Source: a bacterium (lineage in GTDB: Bacteria; Chloroflexota; Dormibacteria; Aeolococcales; Bog-877). Taken from it: a stretch of DNA of 41,270 bases. The position numbers and the translations under genes are program-made. The notes under the pieces are model-generated. The model saw nothing but the letters and a program-made list of their open reading frames with translations. It made no database searches and had not been told where the DNA came from. The stretch spans positions 1 through 41,270 of the forward strand of contig JAJYPP010000023.1 in NCBI GenBank assembly GCA_021795235.1, given 5' to 3'. Below are positions 33,216 to 40,821 of the stretch, one piece after another. Position 1 is the stretch's first letter; every line of letters starts with the position of its first letter.

Positions 33216-34302
33216 GGACGCTGTGAGACTGCTGGATCTAGGTCTCTGCTCTTACACGGAGAGCCAGACTCTGTACCACGCCGTAGCCGACAGTCTGCGT
33301 CCCGGCGACCCCAACACCATCATCCTCTGCCGTCCGCGGCGGCCATACGTCTGCATCGGCCGCCACCAGGAGCTGAGCCGCGAGGTCGATGTGGATGCCT
33401 GTCGTCGACTGGGGCTGCCGATCCTGCGGCGCGAGGTCGGCGGCGGGGCGGTCTACCTGGATCGCGATCAGCTCTTCTTCCAGATAGTGTGCCATCCCCG
33501 GGACGCGCCCTCCAGCATCGCCCGCGCCTTCGAACACTTCGCCCGCGCACCGGTCGAATGCTACCGGGCGCTGGGAGTGAAGGGGGCGCACTTCGCACCG
33601 GTCAACGACCTTCAGGTGGAGGGGCGCAAGATCGGGGGCTTGGGCGCCGCCACCATCGGACAGGCGTTTGTCTTCGTGGGCTCGATCATCAGCGCCTTCA
33701 ACGCCCGAGCGGCGGCCAGCGTCCTGCTGATTCCCGATGAGAAGATGCGCGACAAGGTGGCGGCGACCATGGATGCCTATGTCTCCAGCCTGGAGCGGGA
33801 GCTGGGCCGGCGCCCCGCGCCCGGGTTGGTCACCCGCGAACTGGTGACCGCCTTCGAGGGGCAGTTGGGAGTTCGTCTGGAGCCGGGTCAGCTGGGTGCG
33901 GCGGAGCGCGAGACGTACCGTCGTTGGGTCCAGCGCATGCGCAGCGCCACCTGGCTGAATGATGTGCGCCTCCCGGATGCCCGCCTCCGATCCCTCAAGA
34001 TCACCGGCAACGTCCGGGTCGGGCAGGGGACCCACAAGGCGCCGGGGGGGCTGCTGCGGGCGACCGTGATGGTCGCCGCCGGTCGCATCACCCACGCCCT
34101 GGTCAGCGGCGACTTCTACGCGGTCGGCGATGCGGTACCAGATCTGGAAGAGGCCATCGTGGGGCCGGCCGAGCTGGAACAGGTCAGGGCGCGGATCCGG
34201 TCCGCATGGCTTCCGGACGCGCTCCCGGGGGTGGCGCAGGAGGACCTGGTGGAAGTGGTGCGCCTGGCTCTGGAGCCCGGCGCCCAGGCCGCGACGAGGT
34301 GA
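33214..34302 (+). CDS. Lipoate-protein ligase, sLpl(AB)-like
   Basis: Ligase of 362 residues attaching lipoate to acceptor lysines, here presumably on the two LbpA proteins. Family marks are RPYVCIGRHQELSREVD, the RREVGGGAVYLDRDQLFFQ loop (about 72-90; substrate-binding RRxxGGGAVY) and NDLQVEGRKIGG with the catalytic Lys near 139. The C-terminal 100 residues (LKITGNVRVGQGTHKAPGGLLRATVMVAAGRITHALVSGDFY) form an LplB-like accessory domain, so both parts are in one chain as in sLpl(AB) of sulfur oxidisers. No lipoyl synthase (LipA or LipS1/S2) is in the window. GGAGTGAG lies before ATG 33214. Confidence 0.88.
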   Translation: MDAVRLLDLGLCSYTESQTLYHAVADSLRPGDPNTIILCRPRRPYVCIGRHQELSREVDVDACRRLGLPILRREVGGGAVYLDRDQLFFQIVCHPRDAPSSIARAFEHFARAPVECYRALGVKGAHFAPVNDLQVEGRKIGGLGAATIGQAFVFVGSIISAFNARAAASVLLIPDEKMRDKVAATMDAYVSSLERELGRRPAPGLVTRELVTAFEGQLGVRLEPGQLGAAERETYRRWVQRMRSATWLNDVRLPDARLRSLKITGNVRVGQGTHKAPGGLLRATVMVAAGRITHALVSGDFYAVGDAVPDLEEAIVGPAELEQVRARIRSAWLPDALPGVAQEDLVEVVRLALEPGAQAATR

Positions 34303-34480
34303 CCAGGAGCGCACGGGATTGGGTTGAGGTATGCGCCGGGGATCGGCCGGCGGCACCCAACGATCCACGACTCTGACCGAGGCCGGTCGGGCCGTGCCCC
34401 GGTGCTGTCCCAACCAGGGCGGTGGCCGCCGCCAAGGGCGGTCGGGGAGCCCACCTCGATGGACGGGGCCGCGATCTCGG

Positions 34481-34678
34481 TCAGGTGCGGGAGGGCGCCC
34501 CCGGGTGCTGGTGGTGCCGGTAGACCTTGAAGAGCGAGAAGAGAACCCAGATGATGGCCAGCCCGATGATCAGGTGGAAGATCACGGTGAGCGTGGGCAG
34601 GACCACGAAGAAGGCCAGGAACAAGACGACCAAGGCCAGCAGGACCGCCGACAGCGGGTGTCGCAGCAAGTGCTTCAT
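34481..34678 (-). CDS. Small two-helix membrane protein
   Basis: Protein of 65 residues with two strongly apolar segments (SAVLLALVVLFLAFFVVLPTL and VIFHLIIGLAIIWVLFSLF) and a basic, His-rich C-terminus, a pattern unlikely as a chance shadow in GC-rich DNA. No known family or ribosome-binding site is seen. Of unclear relation to its neighbours. Confidence 0.6.
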   Translation of the reverse strand: MKHLLRHPLSAVLLALVVLFLAFFVVLPTLTVIFHLIIGLAIIWVLFSLFKVYRHHQHPGAPSRT

Positions 34679-34764
34679 AGGTAGATGGTACGTCGCGGCG
34701 AGGAAAATGGTCGCCAGAGAGCGTGGCCGCGACCGACCCTGCCCCCGATTTCCAGGAGACGGTG

Positions 34765-35007
34765 ATGAGCGAGAGTTCGGCGGCCCGCCTGGACCTGCGA
34801 GGGATCTCCTGCCCGCTCACGTTCGTCAGGACCAGGGTCGCGCTGGACCGGCTTGCGCCGGGCACCAGCCTTGAGGTTCTGCTCGACCTGGGCGAACCCA
34901 GCGAGTCGGTGCCCCGGAGCTGTCGGGAGGACGGCGACCTGGTGCTGGAGCTGGCCCCGTGGGAGGAGGAGGGCGTGGTCCGGATGGTGGTGGCCCGTCC
35001 CGTCTGA
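34765..35007 (+). CDS. TusA/SirA-like protein, CPxT variant
   Basis: Protein of 80 residues with the TusA fold pattern: LDLRGISCPLTFVRTRVALDRLAPGTSLEVLLD. The active Cys16 is kept but the CPxP motif is CPLT, placing it in a divergent TusA/SirA group whose role is less clear than that of tusA at 30984. ATG 34765 has AGGAG six bases before it and is preferred over the open frame from 34723. It stands alone next to the ligase and a convergent kinase gene. Confidence 0.8.
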   Translation: MSESSAARLDLRGISCPLTFVRTRVALDRLAPGTSLEVLLDLGEPSESVPRSCREDGDLVLELAPWEEEGVVRMVVARPV

Positions 35008-35020
35008 GCCAGACCGAGGA

Positions 35021-36526
35021 TCAGCTGTGACCAGGCTCCCAGTCCGAGGCCCGGGCGGGCGGCAGCCAGACCGTGAAGCGGGCGCCCTGCCCGACCTGGG
35101 ACTCGACGGTCACCCGGCCACCCTGGCGCTCCACCAGGGATTGCACGATGGCCAGGCCCAGGCCGCTGCCGCCCTCCTGCCTGGAGCGGGAGTCTCCGGA
35201 GCGATAGAAGCGCTCGAAGACGTGGGCCAGGTCCTCCTCCGCTATCCCGGGGCCCTGGTCGGAACAGCTCAACCCGACCCAGTCCTCCGATCGCACCGTG
35301 GACCATCGGATGGAGCGTCCGCCCCCATGCCGTTCGGCGTTGGCCTGGAGGTTCTGGCAGATCGTGATGAGCGCATCGGGGTCCGCCAGGGCGACCAGGT
35401 TGGCCTCCAGCTGGCGGCCGGGCTCACCCTCTCGCTCGTCCAGGAACTCGTCCATGAAGCCGGCCAGGTCGACGGGGCGCACCTTCAGTTCGCGACCGGC
35501 GTCGGCTCGCGCCAGGGTCAGCAGGTCGGCCACCAACCGTCGCATCCGCTCCGCCTCCAGCGCCATCGTGCCCAGCGCCTTGTCGACCGCCTGGGGGTCG
35601 GTGGCGGCGCCCCGCTGGAGCACCTCCAGGTATCCCTTGATCGAGGTCAGCGGGGTGCGCAGCTCGTGGGACGCGTCGGCTATGAACTGGCGCATCTGGC
35701 GCTCCGCCTCCTCCCGCATCCGCACCGTCCGCTCGACGCTCTCGGCCATCTCGTCGAACACCAGGGCCAGCACCCCCACCTCGTCTGAGGTGGGGGTGAG
35801 ACCGGAGCGCTGGGCCAGGTCGCCGTTCCCCAGGGCCGCCGCGGTGACGGTCAGCCGGCGCAGCGGGCGCAGCGACCGGGTGGTGAGCCAGAGGCCAACT
35901 CCCAAGGCGACCAGGAGCACCGCCAGGCTGCCGAGCTCGATCACCAACGAGGCCAGGGAGAGCTCTCCCTGGAGCGGGGCGGCGGGCTCCGCCACCTCCA
36001 CCGCGCCGAGGTCCCGACCGGTCGCGGTGGTCAGCGGGAACACCAGGACCAGGGACGTGCCCGAGCTCGATGGCAGCAGCGCGGGGTTGCTCTTGGTGTC
36101 GAAGTTGGCCGCCGCCAGCAGGACTGAGCGGCTGGCCAGGGGAGCCGTTGGACCAGCCACCACCGCGGGGCTGGGTGGGCTGCCGGGGGCGGCCGAGGCC
36201 AGCACCTGGAGGTCGGGGCCAACCACCAGGGCGCTCAGCCTCCCGAGTGCGATCTGGTCTACCAGCGCCTTGGCGAGCGTCCCAGCTCCCAGCCGGGGGC
36301 GGTGATCGGCGCGCCGGGTGCGCTCCAGGCGAAGCAGGACGGCCCGCGAGTCCTGGAAGGCGGCGGTCATGGTCTGGGCGCGGCTGGCGATCACCGCCCC
36401 CCGCAGCAGGGAGTATTCGACGGTCCCCGCCGCGGCCAGCAGGAGCGCCAGCAGCAGCACGAAGGTGAGGGTCAGACGCCAGCGCAGGCTGTGGTGCCAG
36501 GCGACGCGGCGCTCAGTCGACGACAA
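35021..36526 (-). CDS. Membrane sensor histidine kinase (EnvZ/PhoR class)
   Basis: Kinase of 501 residues. Transmembrane helix one is near 18-38, an extracytoplasmic domain of about 150 residues follows, helix two is near 195-215, then a HAMP domain, HisKA (FIADASHELRTPLTSIKGYLE) and HATPase (NLQANAERHGGG; CSDQGPGI; GGSGLGLAIVQSLVERQGG). The N-box Asn-Ala-Glu-Arg replaces the usual Asn-Ala-x-Lys. TTG 36526 overlaps the response-regulator gene by 14 bases, so the pair is coupled. The signal is unknown. Confidence 0.92.
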   Translation of the reverse strand: MSSTERRVAWHHSLRWRLTLTFVLLLALLLAAAGTVEYSLLRGAVIASRAQTMTAAFQDSRAVLLRLERTRRADHRPRLGAGTLAKALVDQIALGRLSALVVGPDLQVLASAAPGSPPSPAVVAGPTAPLASRSVLLAAANFDTKSNPALLPSSSGTSLVLVFPLTTATGRDLGAVEVAEPAAPLQGELSLASLVIELGSLAVLLVALGVGLWLTTRSLRPLRRLTVTAAALGNGDLAQRSGLTPTSDEVGVLALVFDEMAESVERTVRMREEAERQMRQFIADASHELRTPLTSIKGYLEVLQRGAATDPQAVDKALGTMALEAERMRRLVADLLTLARADAGRELKVRPVDLAGFMDEFLDEREGEPGRQLEANLVALADPDALITICQNLQANAERHGGGRSIRWSTVRSEDWVGLSCSDQGPGIAEEDLAHVFERFYRSGDSRSRQEGGSGLGLAIVQSLVERQGGRVTVESQVGQGARFTVWLPPARASDWEPGHS

Positions 36527-37235
36527 GGCGGTAGCCCACCCCGCGCACCGTCTGGATCAGGCGGCGTTCCGAGTCCCCCAGCTTCCGCCGCAGGTAACGG
36601 ATGTAGACCTCCAGGTTGTTGTCGTCGCCGTAGAAGGCGACGCCCCACACCGCGTTGAGGATGCGATCCCGCTCCAGCACCTGGCCCCGGTGCTCAACCA
36701 GGTAGCAGAGCAGGTCGAACTCCCGCGGTGACAGCTCCACGGCCTCCCCGCGGTAGCTGGTCAGCCGGTGAGCGCGGTCGAGCTCCAGCGGCCCCGCCTG
36801 GACCAGGGCGGCCTGCTCCGGCTGGCGCCGACGCAGGACCGATCTCACCCGCGCCAGCAGCTCGCCGAAGTCGAAGGGCTTGACCAGGTAGTCGTCGGCG
36901 CCCAGTTCGAGCCCCGCGATCCGATCCTGGGTCTCGTCTCGGGCGGAGAGGATGATCAGGCTCCGGCGGCTGTCTCCGGCCAGCTCCCGGGTCAGCTCGA
37001 GGCCGTTCAGCCTGGGCATCATGATGTCGAGGATGACCACGTCGGGGTGGAACTGGTCGACCGCGGTCAGCGCCGCCCGGCCGTCGGGAGCGGTTCGCAC
37101 CGAGAACCCCTCTCGCCGCAGTCCGAGCTCGATGAACTCGGTGATCGACGGTTCGTCATCGACCACCAGCACCCGGGTGGGGCGGGACTCGACTTCCTCC
37201 TTGGACAAAGCAGGCGGGATTATAGGTCCGAGCAT
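36513..37235 (-). CDS. OmpR/PhoB-type response regulator
   Basis: Regulator of 240 residues. Receiver domain: VLVVDDEPSITEFIELGLRREGF, phospho-acceptor Asp in VVILDIMMPRLNG and Lys in YLVKPFDFGEL. The winged-helix domain has VELSPREFDLLCYLVEHRGQVLERDRILNAVWG and VYIRYLRRKLGDSERRLIQTVRGVGYRL. Partner of the kinase that follows. It diverges from the alpha/beta hydrolase gene; the 61 bases between them must hold both promoters. No evidence in the sequence links it to the sulfur genes. Confidence 0.93.
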   Translation of the reverse strand: MLGPIIPPALSKEEVESRPTRVLVVDDEPSITEFIELGLRREGFSVRTAPDGRAALTAVDQFHPDVVILDIMMPRLNGLELTRELAGDSRRSLIILSARDETQDRIAGLELGADDYLVKPFDFGELLARVRSVLRRRQPEQAALVQAGPLELDRAHRLTSYRGEAVELSPREFDLLCYLVEHRGQVLERDRILNAVWGVAFYGDDNNLEVYIRYLRRKLGDSERRLIQTVRGVGYRLVVD

Positions 37236-37296
37236 GAGCCGATCTCACCACACCAAGTCGGGCCGCGGCTGAGACAAGCCTTAGACTCCACCTCCG

Positions 37297-38100
37297 ATGC
37301 CGACTCCCGGGCCCGTGGGCTCGCTCGCCAGAGCTGAAGGACGAGTCGACGGCCAGCGCCTCTCCTGGCTCCAGCGGCCCGGGGAGGATCCCCCGGTGTT
37401 GCTGCTGCACGGCTGGGGGTCGAGCGCTGCCTCATTCACCGGCCTGCTGCGGCTGAGCCGCACCCCAAGGAGGCTGGTGGCCCTGGACCTGCCCGGGTTC
37501 GGGGAGTCGCCGCTGGGAGACGGCGGCTGGAACAGCGCCCGCTACTCCGAGCTGGTGCGGCGCTGGGGTGAGGGGCTGCTCGGCTCCTCTCACAGCCTCC
37601 TCGGCCACTCCTACGGGGGTCAGGTCTCGATCCGGTTGGCGACCGGTGCCTCGGTCCCAGACCGCCTGCTGCTCTGTGCAGCGTCTGGCATCCGGCCTCT
37701 GGCGAGCGCTCCGCCGAGCGCCCGGGTGCGGGCCTTCAAGACCCTGCGTTCACTCAGCGGGTTGCTCCCTCCTCCCCTGGCGAGCACCGCTCGAGGGTGG
37801 CTGGTGGATCGGTTCGGGTCCGCCGACTACCGGGCGGCCGCTCCAGCGCTCCGGCCGACCCTGGTGGCGGCGGTGACCGAGGACGTGAGCGCAGAGGCTG
37901 AGCGGATCACGATCCCGACCCTGATCGTGTGGGGCGCCAGGGACACCGAACTGCCGCTGCATCCCCACGCGGAGCGGTTGCATGCCTTGGTGCCGAGCTC
38001 GGAGCTGGTGGTCCTGGAGGGGAGCGGCCACTTCCCCTTCGTGGACGAGGCGGGGCGCTTCGCCCGCATCTTCGACGCCTTCATGGACGCGGAGATCTGA
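37297..38100 (+). CDS. Alpha/beta-hydrolase fold protein
   Basis: Protein of 267 residues. It has the oxyanion-hole segment VLLLHGWGSSAASF, VALDLPGFGESPLG, the nucleophile elbow LLGHSYGGQVS (Ser), LIVWGARDTELPL (acid) and GSGHFPFVDEAGRF (His), so the full triad is present. The substrate cannot be predicted. It is the first gene of a plus-strand run with the MurF-like and Ddl genes, four bases before the next start, so a role in cell-envelope metabolism is possible. Confidence 0.88.
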   Translation: MPTPGPVGSLARAEGRVDGQRLSWLQRPGEDPPVLLLHGWGSSAASFTGLLRLSRTPRRLVALDLPGFGESPLGDGGWNSARYSELVRRWGEGLLGSSHSLLGHSYGGQVSIRLATGASVPDRLLLCAASGIRPLASAPPSARVRAFKTLRSLSGLLPPPLASTARGWLVDRFGSADYRAAAPALRPTLVAAVTEDVSAEAERITIPTLIVWGARDTELPLHPHAERLHALVPSSELVVLEGSGHFPFVDEAGRFARIFDAFMDAEI

Positions 38101-38104
38101 GCGC

Positions 38105-39685
38105 GTGAGCCTTCCCTACTGGCAGGCGGCGGCCCTGGCCCTGGTCGCCCTGGCGGCGTCGGCGCGGCAGGCGGTCGGGTGGCTCTACCTGTTCCAACTC
38201 GACGAGTACCTGCCGTCCCGGCTCTGGCCGACAGCCAGGCGCCGGTTCGAGACCAGGAGGAGGTGGCAGCTGAGCCTGCTTGCGGCCGGTCTGGTCCTGC
38301 TCGTGGCCGCTGCCGCCGTGCCGCAGCTCTGGCGTCCGGTCCCGCTGCTGGCCGCGGCGCTGCTGCCGCTACCGCTCTACCGGCCCTTCGCGACCCGGTC
38401 CGCTCTGAACTGGACCGCAAGGGCCAGGCGGCTGGGCGCCCTCGCCTGCCTGATCGCCTACCTCGTCCTCTTCCTGTCGTTCCTCGGGGGGGGGCTGGGG
38501 GCTCTGGCGGTGGGCCTGGTGGACCTGCTCTTGGTGGGGTCGCTCAGCCTGGCAGCCAGGCTGCTGGCTCCCTATGAGGCCAGCCAGCGGCGGCGCTTCA
38601 TGGCCCTGGCCGAGGCACGGCTGCTCAGGTCGAAGCCGCTGGTGGTGGGGATCACCGGCAGCTACGGCAAGACCACCACCAAGGTGCTGCTGGCCCAACT
38701 CCTGGACGAGCCCGGCCAACCCTGCTTCGCCACCCCCGAGAGTTTCAACACCACCCTCGGGGTGTGCCGGGCGATCAACGAGGGGCTGGGGGACGAACAC
38801 AGGACGGCGGTGGTGGAGATGGGCGCCTACCGCCGGGGCGAGATCGCGGAGATCTGCTCCTTCACCCACCCCAGGGCCGCGATCCTCACCGCCATCGGGC
38901 TGATGCACCTGGAGCGCTTCGGCAGCCGCCGCCTCATCGCTGAGGCGAAATCCGAGCTGCTGGAGGCGATCCCCGCCGACGGCCTGGCGGTGATGCCCTC
39001 CGACATCGCGGAGAAGGATGTGCTGCTGAGCCACCTGCGCGCCCGGCTGGTGGAGGTCGGTGCTCCCGGCGACCGCTGGTGGCTGGATGGAGCGGAGATC
39101 TCCGGCCAGGGGACCTCATTTCAGCTCCGGGGGAGCCGGGGCGAGGAGATCGCCATGCAGGTCCCGCTCTACGGGCGCCACCTGCTCTCGGATCTGCTCT
39201 GCGCCCTGGCGGCGGCGATCGAGCTGGGCCGGGACCCGACCACGCTGGCGGCCAGGGCCAAAGGGCTCAGGGGTGCCCCCCACCGCCTCGAGGTCACCCA
39301 CAACCACGGGATAACCATCATCGACGACTCCTACAATTCCAACCCGGAGGGCGCCGCGGAGGCGCTCCACCTCCTGGGGGCTCTGCCCGGCCTGCGCCGG
39401 GTCCTGGTCACCCCGGGCTTCGTCGAGCTGGGTCCGGAGCAGGAGCAGAGGATGGCAGAGCTGGGCACGATGGCGGCGGCGGTCTGCTCGCAGGTGATCC
39501 TGGTGGGTCCCCGCCAATCGGCGCCGGTGCGTCGCGGGCTGCTCGAGGCCGGGTATCCCCGCGAGCAGATAACAGTGGTCGACGACCTCGCGGGAGCCCA
39601 GGCGCTGCTGCCGGGCCTCGCCGGCTCGGGCAGCGTCGTCCTCTTCGAGAACGACCTTCCCGACCAGTACCTGGAGCGGCGGTGA
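38105..39685 (+). CDS. Membrane-anchored MurF-like Mur ligase
   Basis: Protein of 526 residues. The first 150 or so residues hold about four membrane segments (YWQAAALALVALAA; LSLLAAGLVLLVAAAAV; LIAYLVLFLSFLGGG; LLLVGSLSLAARLL). The rest is a Mur ligase with P-loop GITGSYGKTTTK, AVVEMGAYRRGEI, THPRAAILTAIGLMHLERF and a DDSYNSNPEG motif typical of MurF. It lacks the normal N-terminal substrate domain of MurF. It is coupled to the Ddl gene (GTG overlap), so addition of D-Ala-D-Ala to the peptidoglycan precursor is the likely job. GTG 38105 is taken as start. Confidence 0.85.
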   Translation: MSLPYWQAAALALVALAASARQAVGWLYLFQLDEYLPSRLWPTARRRFETRRRWQLSLLAAGLVLLVAAAAVPQLWRPVPLLAAALLPLPLYRPFATRSALNWTARARRLGALACLIAYLVLFLSFLGGGLGALAVGLVDLLLVGSLSLAARLLAPYEASQRRRFMALAEARLLRSKPLVVGITGSYGKTTTKVLLAQLLDEPGQPCFATPESFNTTLGVCRAINEGLGDEHRTAVVEMGAYRRGEIAEICSFTHPRAAILTAIGLMHLERFGSRRLIAEAKSELLEAIPADGLAVMPSDIAEKDVLLSHLRARLVEVGAPGDRWWLDGAEISGQGTSFQLRGSRGEEIAMQVPLYGRHLLSDLLCALAAAIELGRDPTTLAARAKGLRGAPHRLEVTHNHGITIIDDSYNSNPEGAAEALHLLGALPGLRRVLVTPGFVELGPEQEQRMAELGTMAAAVCSQVILVGPRQSAPVRRGLLEAGYPREQITVVDDLAGAQALLPGLAGSGSVVLFENDLPDQYLERR

Positions 39686-40821
39686 CGCTGCAGGGAGTTC
39701 GGGTGGCGGCGATCTTCGGGGGAACCTCGCCGGAGCACGAGATCAGCGTGATCACCGCGTGCCAGGCGATGCCGGTGATGGGGGAGCTGGGGGCCCGGGT
39801 GATCCCGATCTACATCACCAAGCGGGGAAGATGGCTGACGGACCCCTCCTTCAGCGACCTGACCACCTTCCGCCGCGCTCTGCCAGAGGCCGGCGATCCG
39901 GTCGTCCTGGACCTCGAGGCGGGGATCTTCAGGCAGGGAGCAACCTCTCGGCTGCGCTCGCCTCGGGAGCTGCCGGCGGATGTCGTCTTTCCCTTGACCC
40001 ACGGCGGGCAGGGCGAGGACGGCGTGCTGGCGGCGCTGGGGCAGCTGGCACGCATCCCCGTGGTCGGCTGCGGGGTGCTGGCGGGAGCCCTGGCGATGGA
40101 CAAGTTCCGCTCCAAACAGCTCCTCCAGTCCCTGGGAGTGCCCGTGGTCGGGGCGCGTCTGGCGCGCTCCAAGGAGCAGGCGCTGGAGGGGGCGGCTGCC
40201 CTCGCCTGGCCGCTGGTGGTCAAGCCCAACCGCAGTGGGTCGAGCATCGGGGTCAGCCTGGTGGAGACCGGGGCCCAGCTGGAGCAGGCGGTCGAGCTGG
40301 CGTTTCAATTTGACTGGGAGGTGATCCTGGAGCCGGCGGTGAAGGGTGCCCAGGACCTGAACTGCGCGATCCGCTCCTGCGGCACTCCCCGCGCCTCGGA
40401 GGTGGAGAGGCCGCTCAAGGGGCTGGGGGTGCTCTCCTACGAGGAGAAGTACGCCCCCCAAGGGAAGCTGCTGCCCAAGGGGCAGGACGGCAAGGGCGAC
40501 CCCCGCCGCGAGCTGCCGGCTGAGATCCCGTCCCAGCTGCGCCAGGAGATCCAGCGGCTCTCGGCCTCGGCCTTCGAGTGGCTGGGCTGCCGGGGCACGG
40601 CTCGGGTCGACTTCCTGCTCTCCGACGGTGGCGAACTCTACCTGAACGAGGTGAACACCATCCCGGGGTCGCTCGCCTTCTACCTCTGGGAGGCGAGCGG
40701 GGTCTCGTTTCCGGCCCTGCTCGAGGACCTGATCAACGAGGCCATGGCCCCGCCACCGGCGGTGCAGCTGGTGCTTCCCGGCAACCTGCTTGCGGAGCAC
40801 GCCGTGCTCGGCAAGAGGTAG
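39682..40821 (+). CDS. ddl: D-alanine--D-alanine ligase
   Basis: ATP-grasp ligase of 379 residues. The N-terminal VAAIFGGTSPEHEISVITACQAM and VFPLTHGGQGEDGVLAALGQLARIPVVGCGV are diagnostic. The ATP-binding part has AMDKFRSKQLLQSLGVPV, PLVVKPNRSGSSIGVSLV and the end ARVDFLL...LYLNEVNTIPGSLAFYLWEASGVSF with the metal-binding Asn and Glu. A Tyr of the substrate-specifying omega loop (SYEEKYAPQG) is present, in line with D-Ala-D-Ala rather than D-Ala-D-Lac. The GTG overlaps the MurF-like stop. Last real gene of the window. Confidence 0.95.
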   Translation: MTLQGVRVAAIFGGTSPEHEISVITACQAMPVMGELGARVIPIYITKRGRWLTDPSFSDLTTFRRALPEAGDPVVLDLEAGIFRQGATSRLRSPRELPADVVFPLTHGGQGEDGVLAALGQLARIPVVGCGVLAGALAMDKFRSKQLLQSLGVPVVGARLARSKEQALEGAAALAWPLVVKPNRSGSSIGVSLVETGAQLEQAVELAFQFDWEVILEPAVKGAQDLNCAIRSCGTPRASEVERPLKGLGVLSYEEKYAPQGKLLPKGQDGKGDPRRELPAEIPSQLRQEIQRLSASAFEWLGCRGTARVDFLLSDGGELYLNEVNTIPGSLAFYLWEASGVSFPALLEDLINEAMAPPPAVQLVLPGNLLAEHAVLGKR

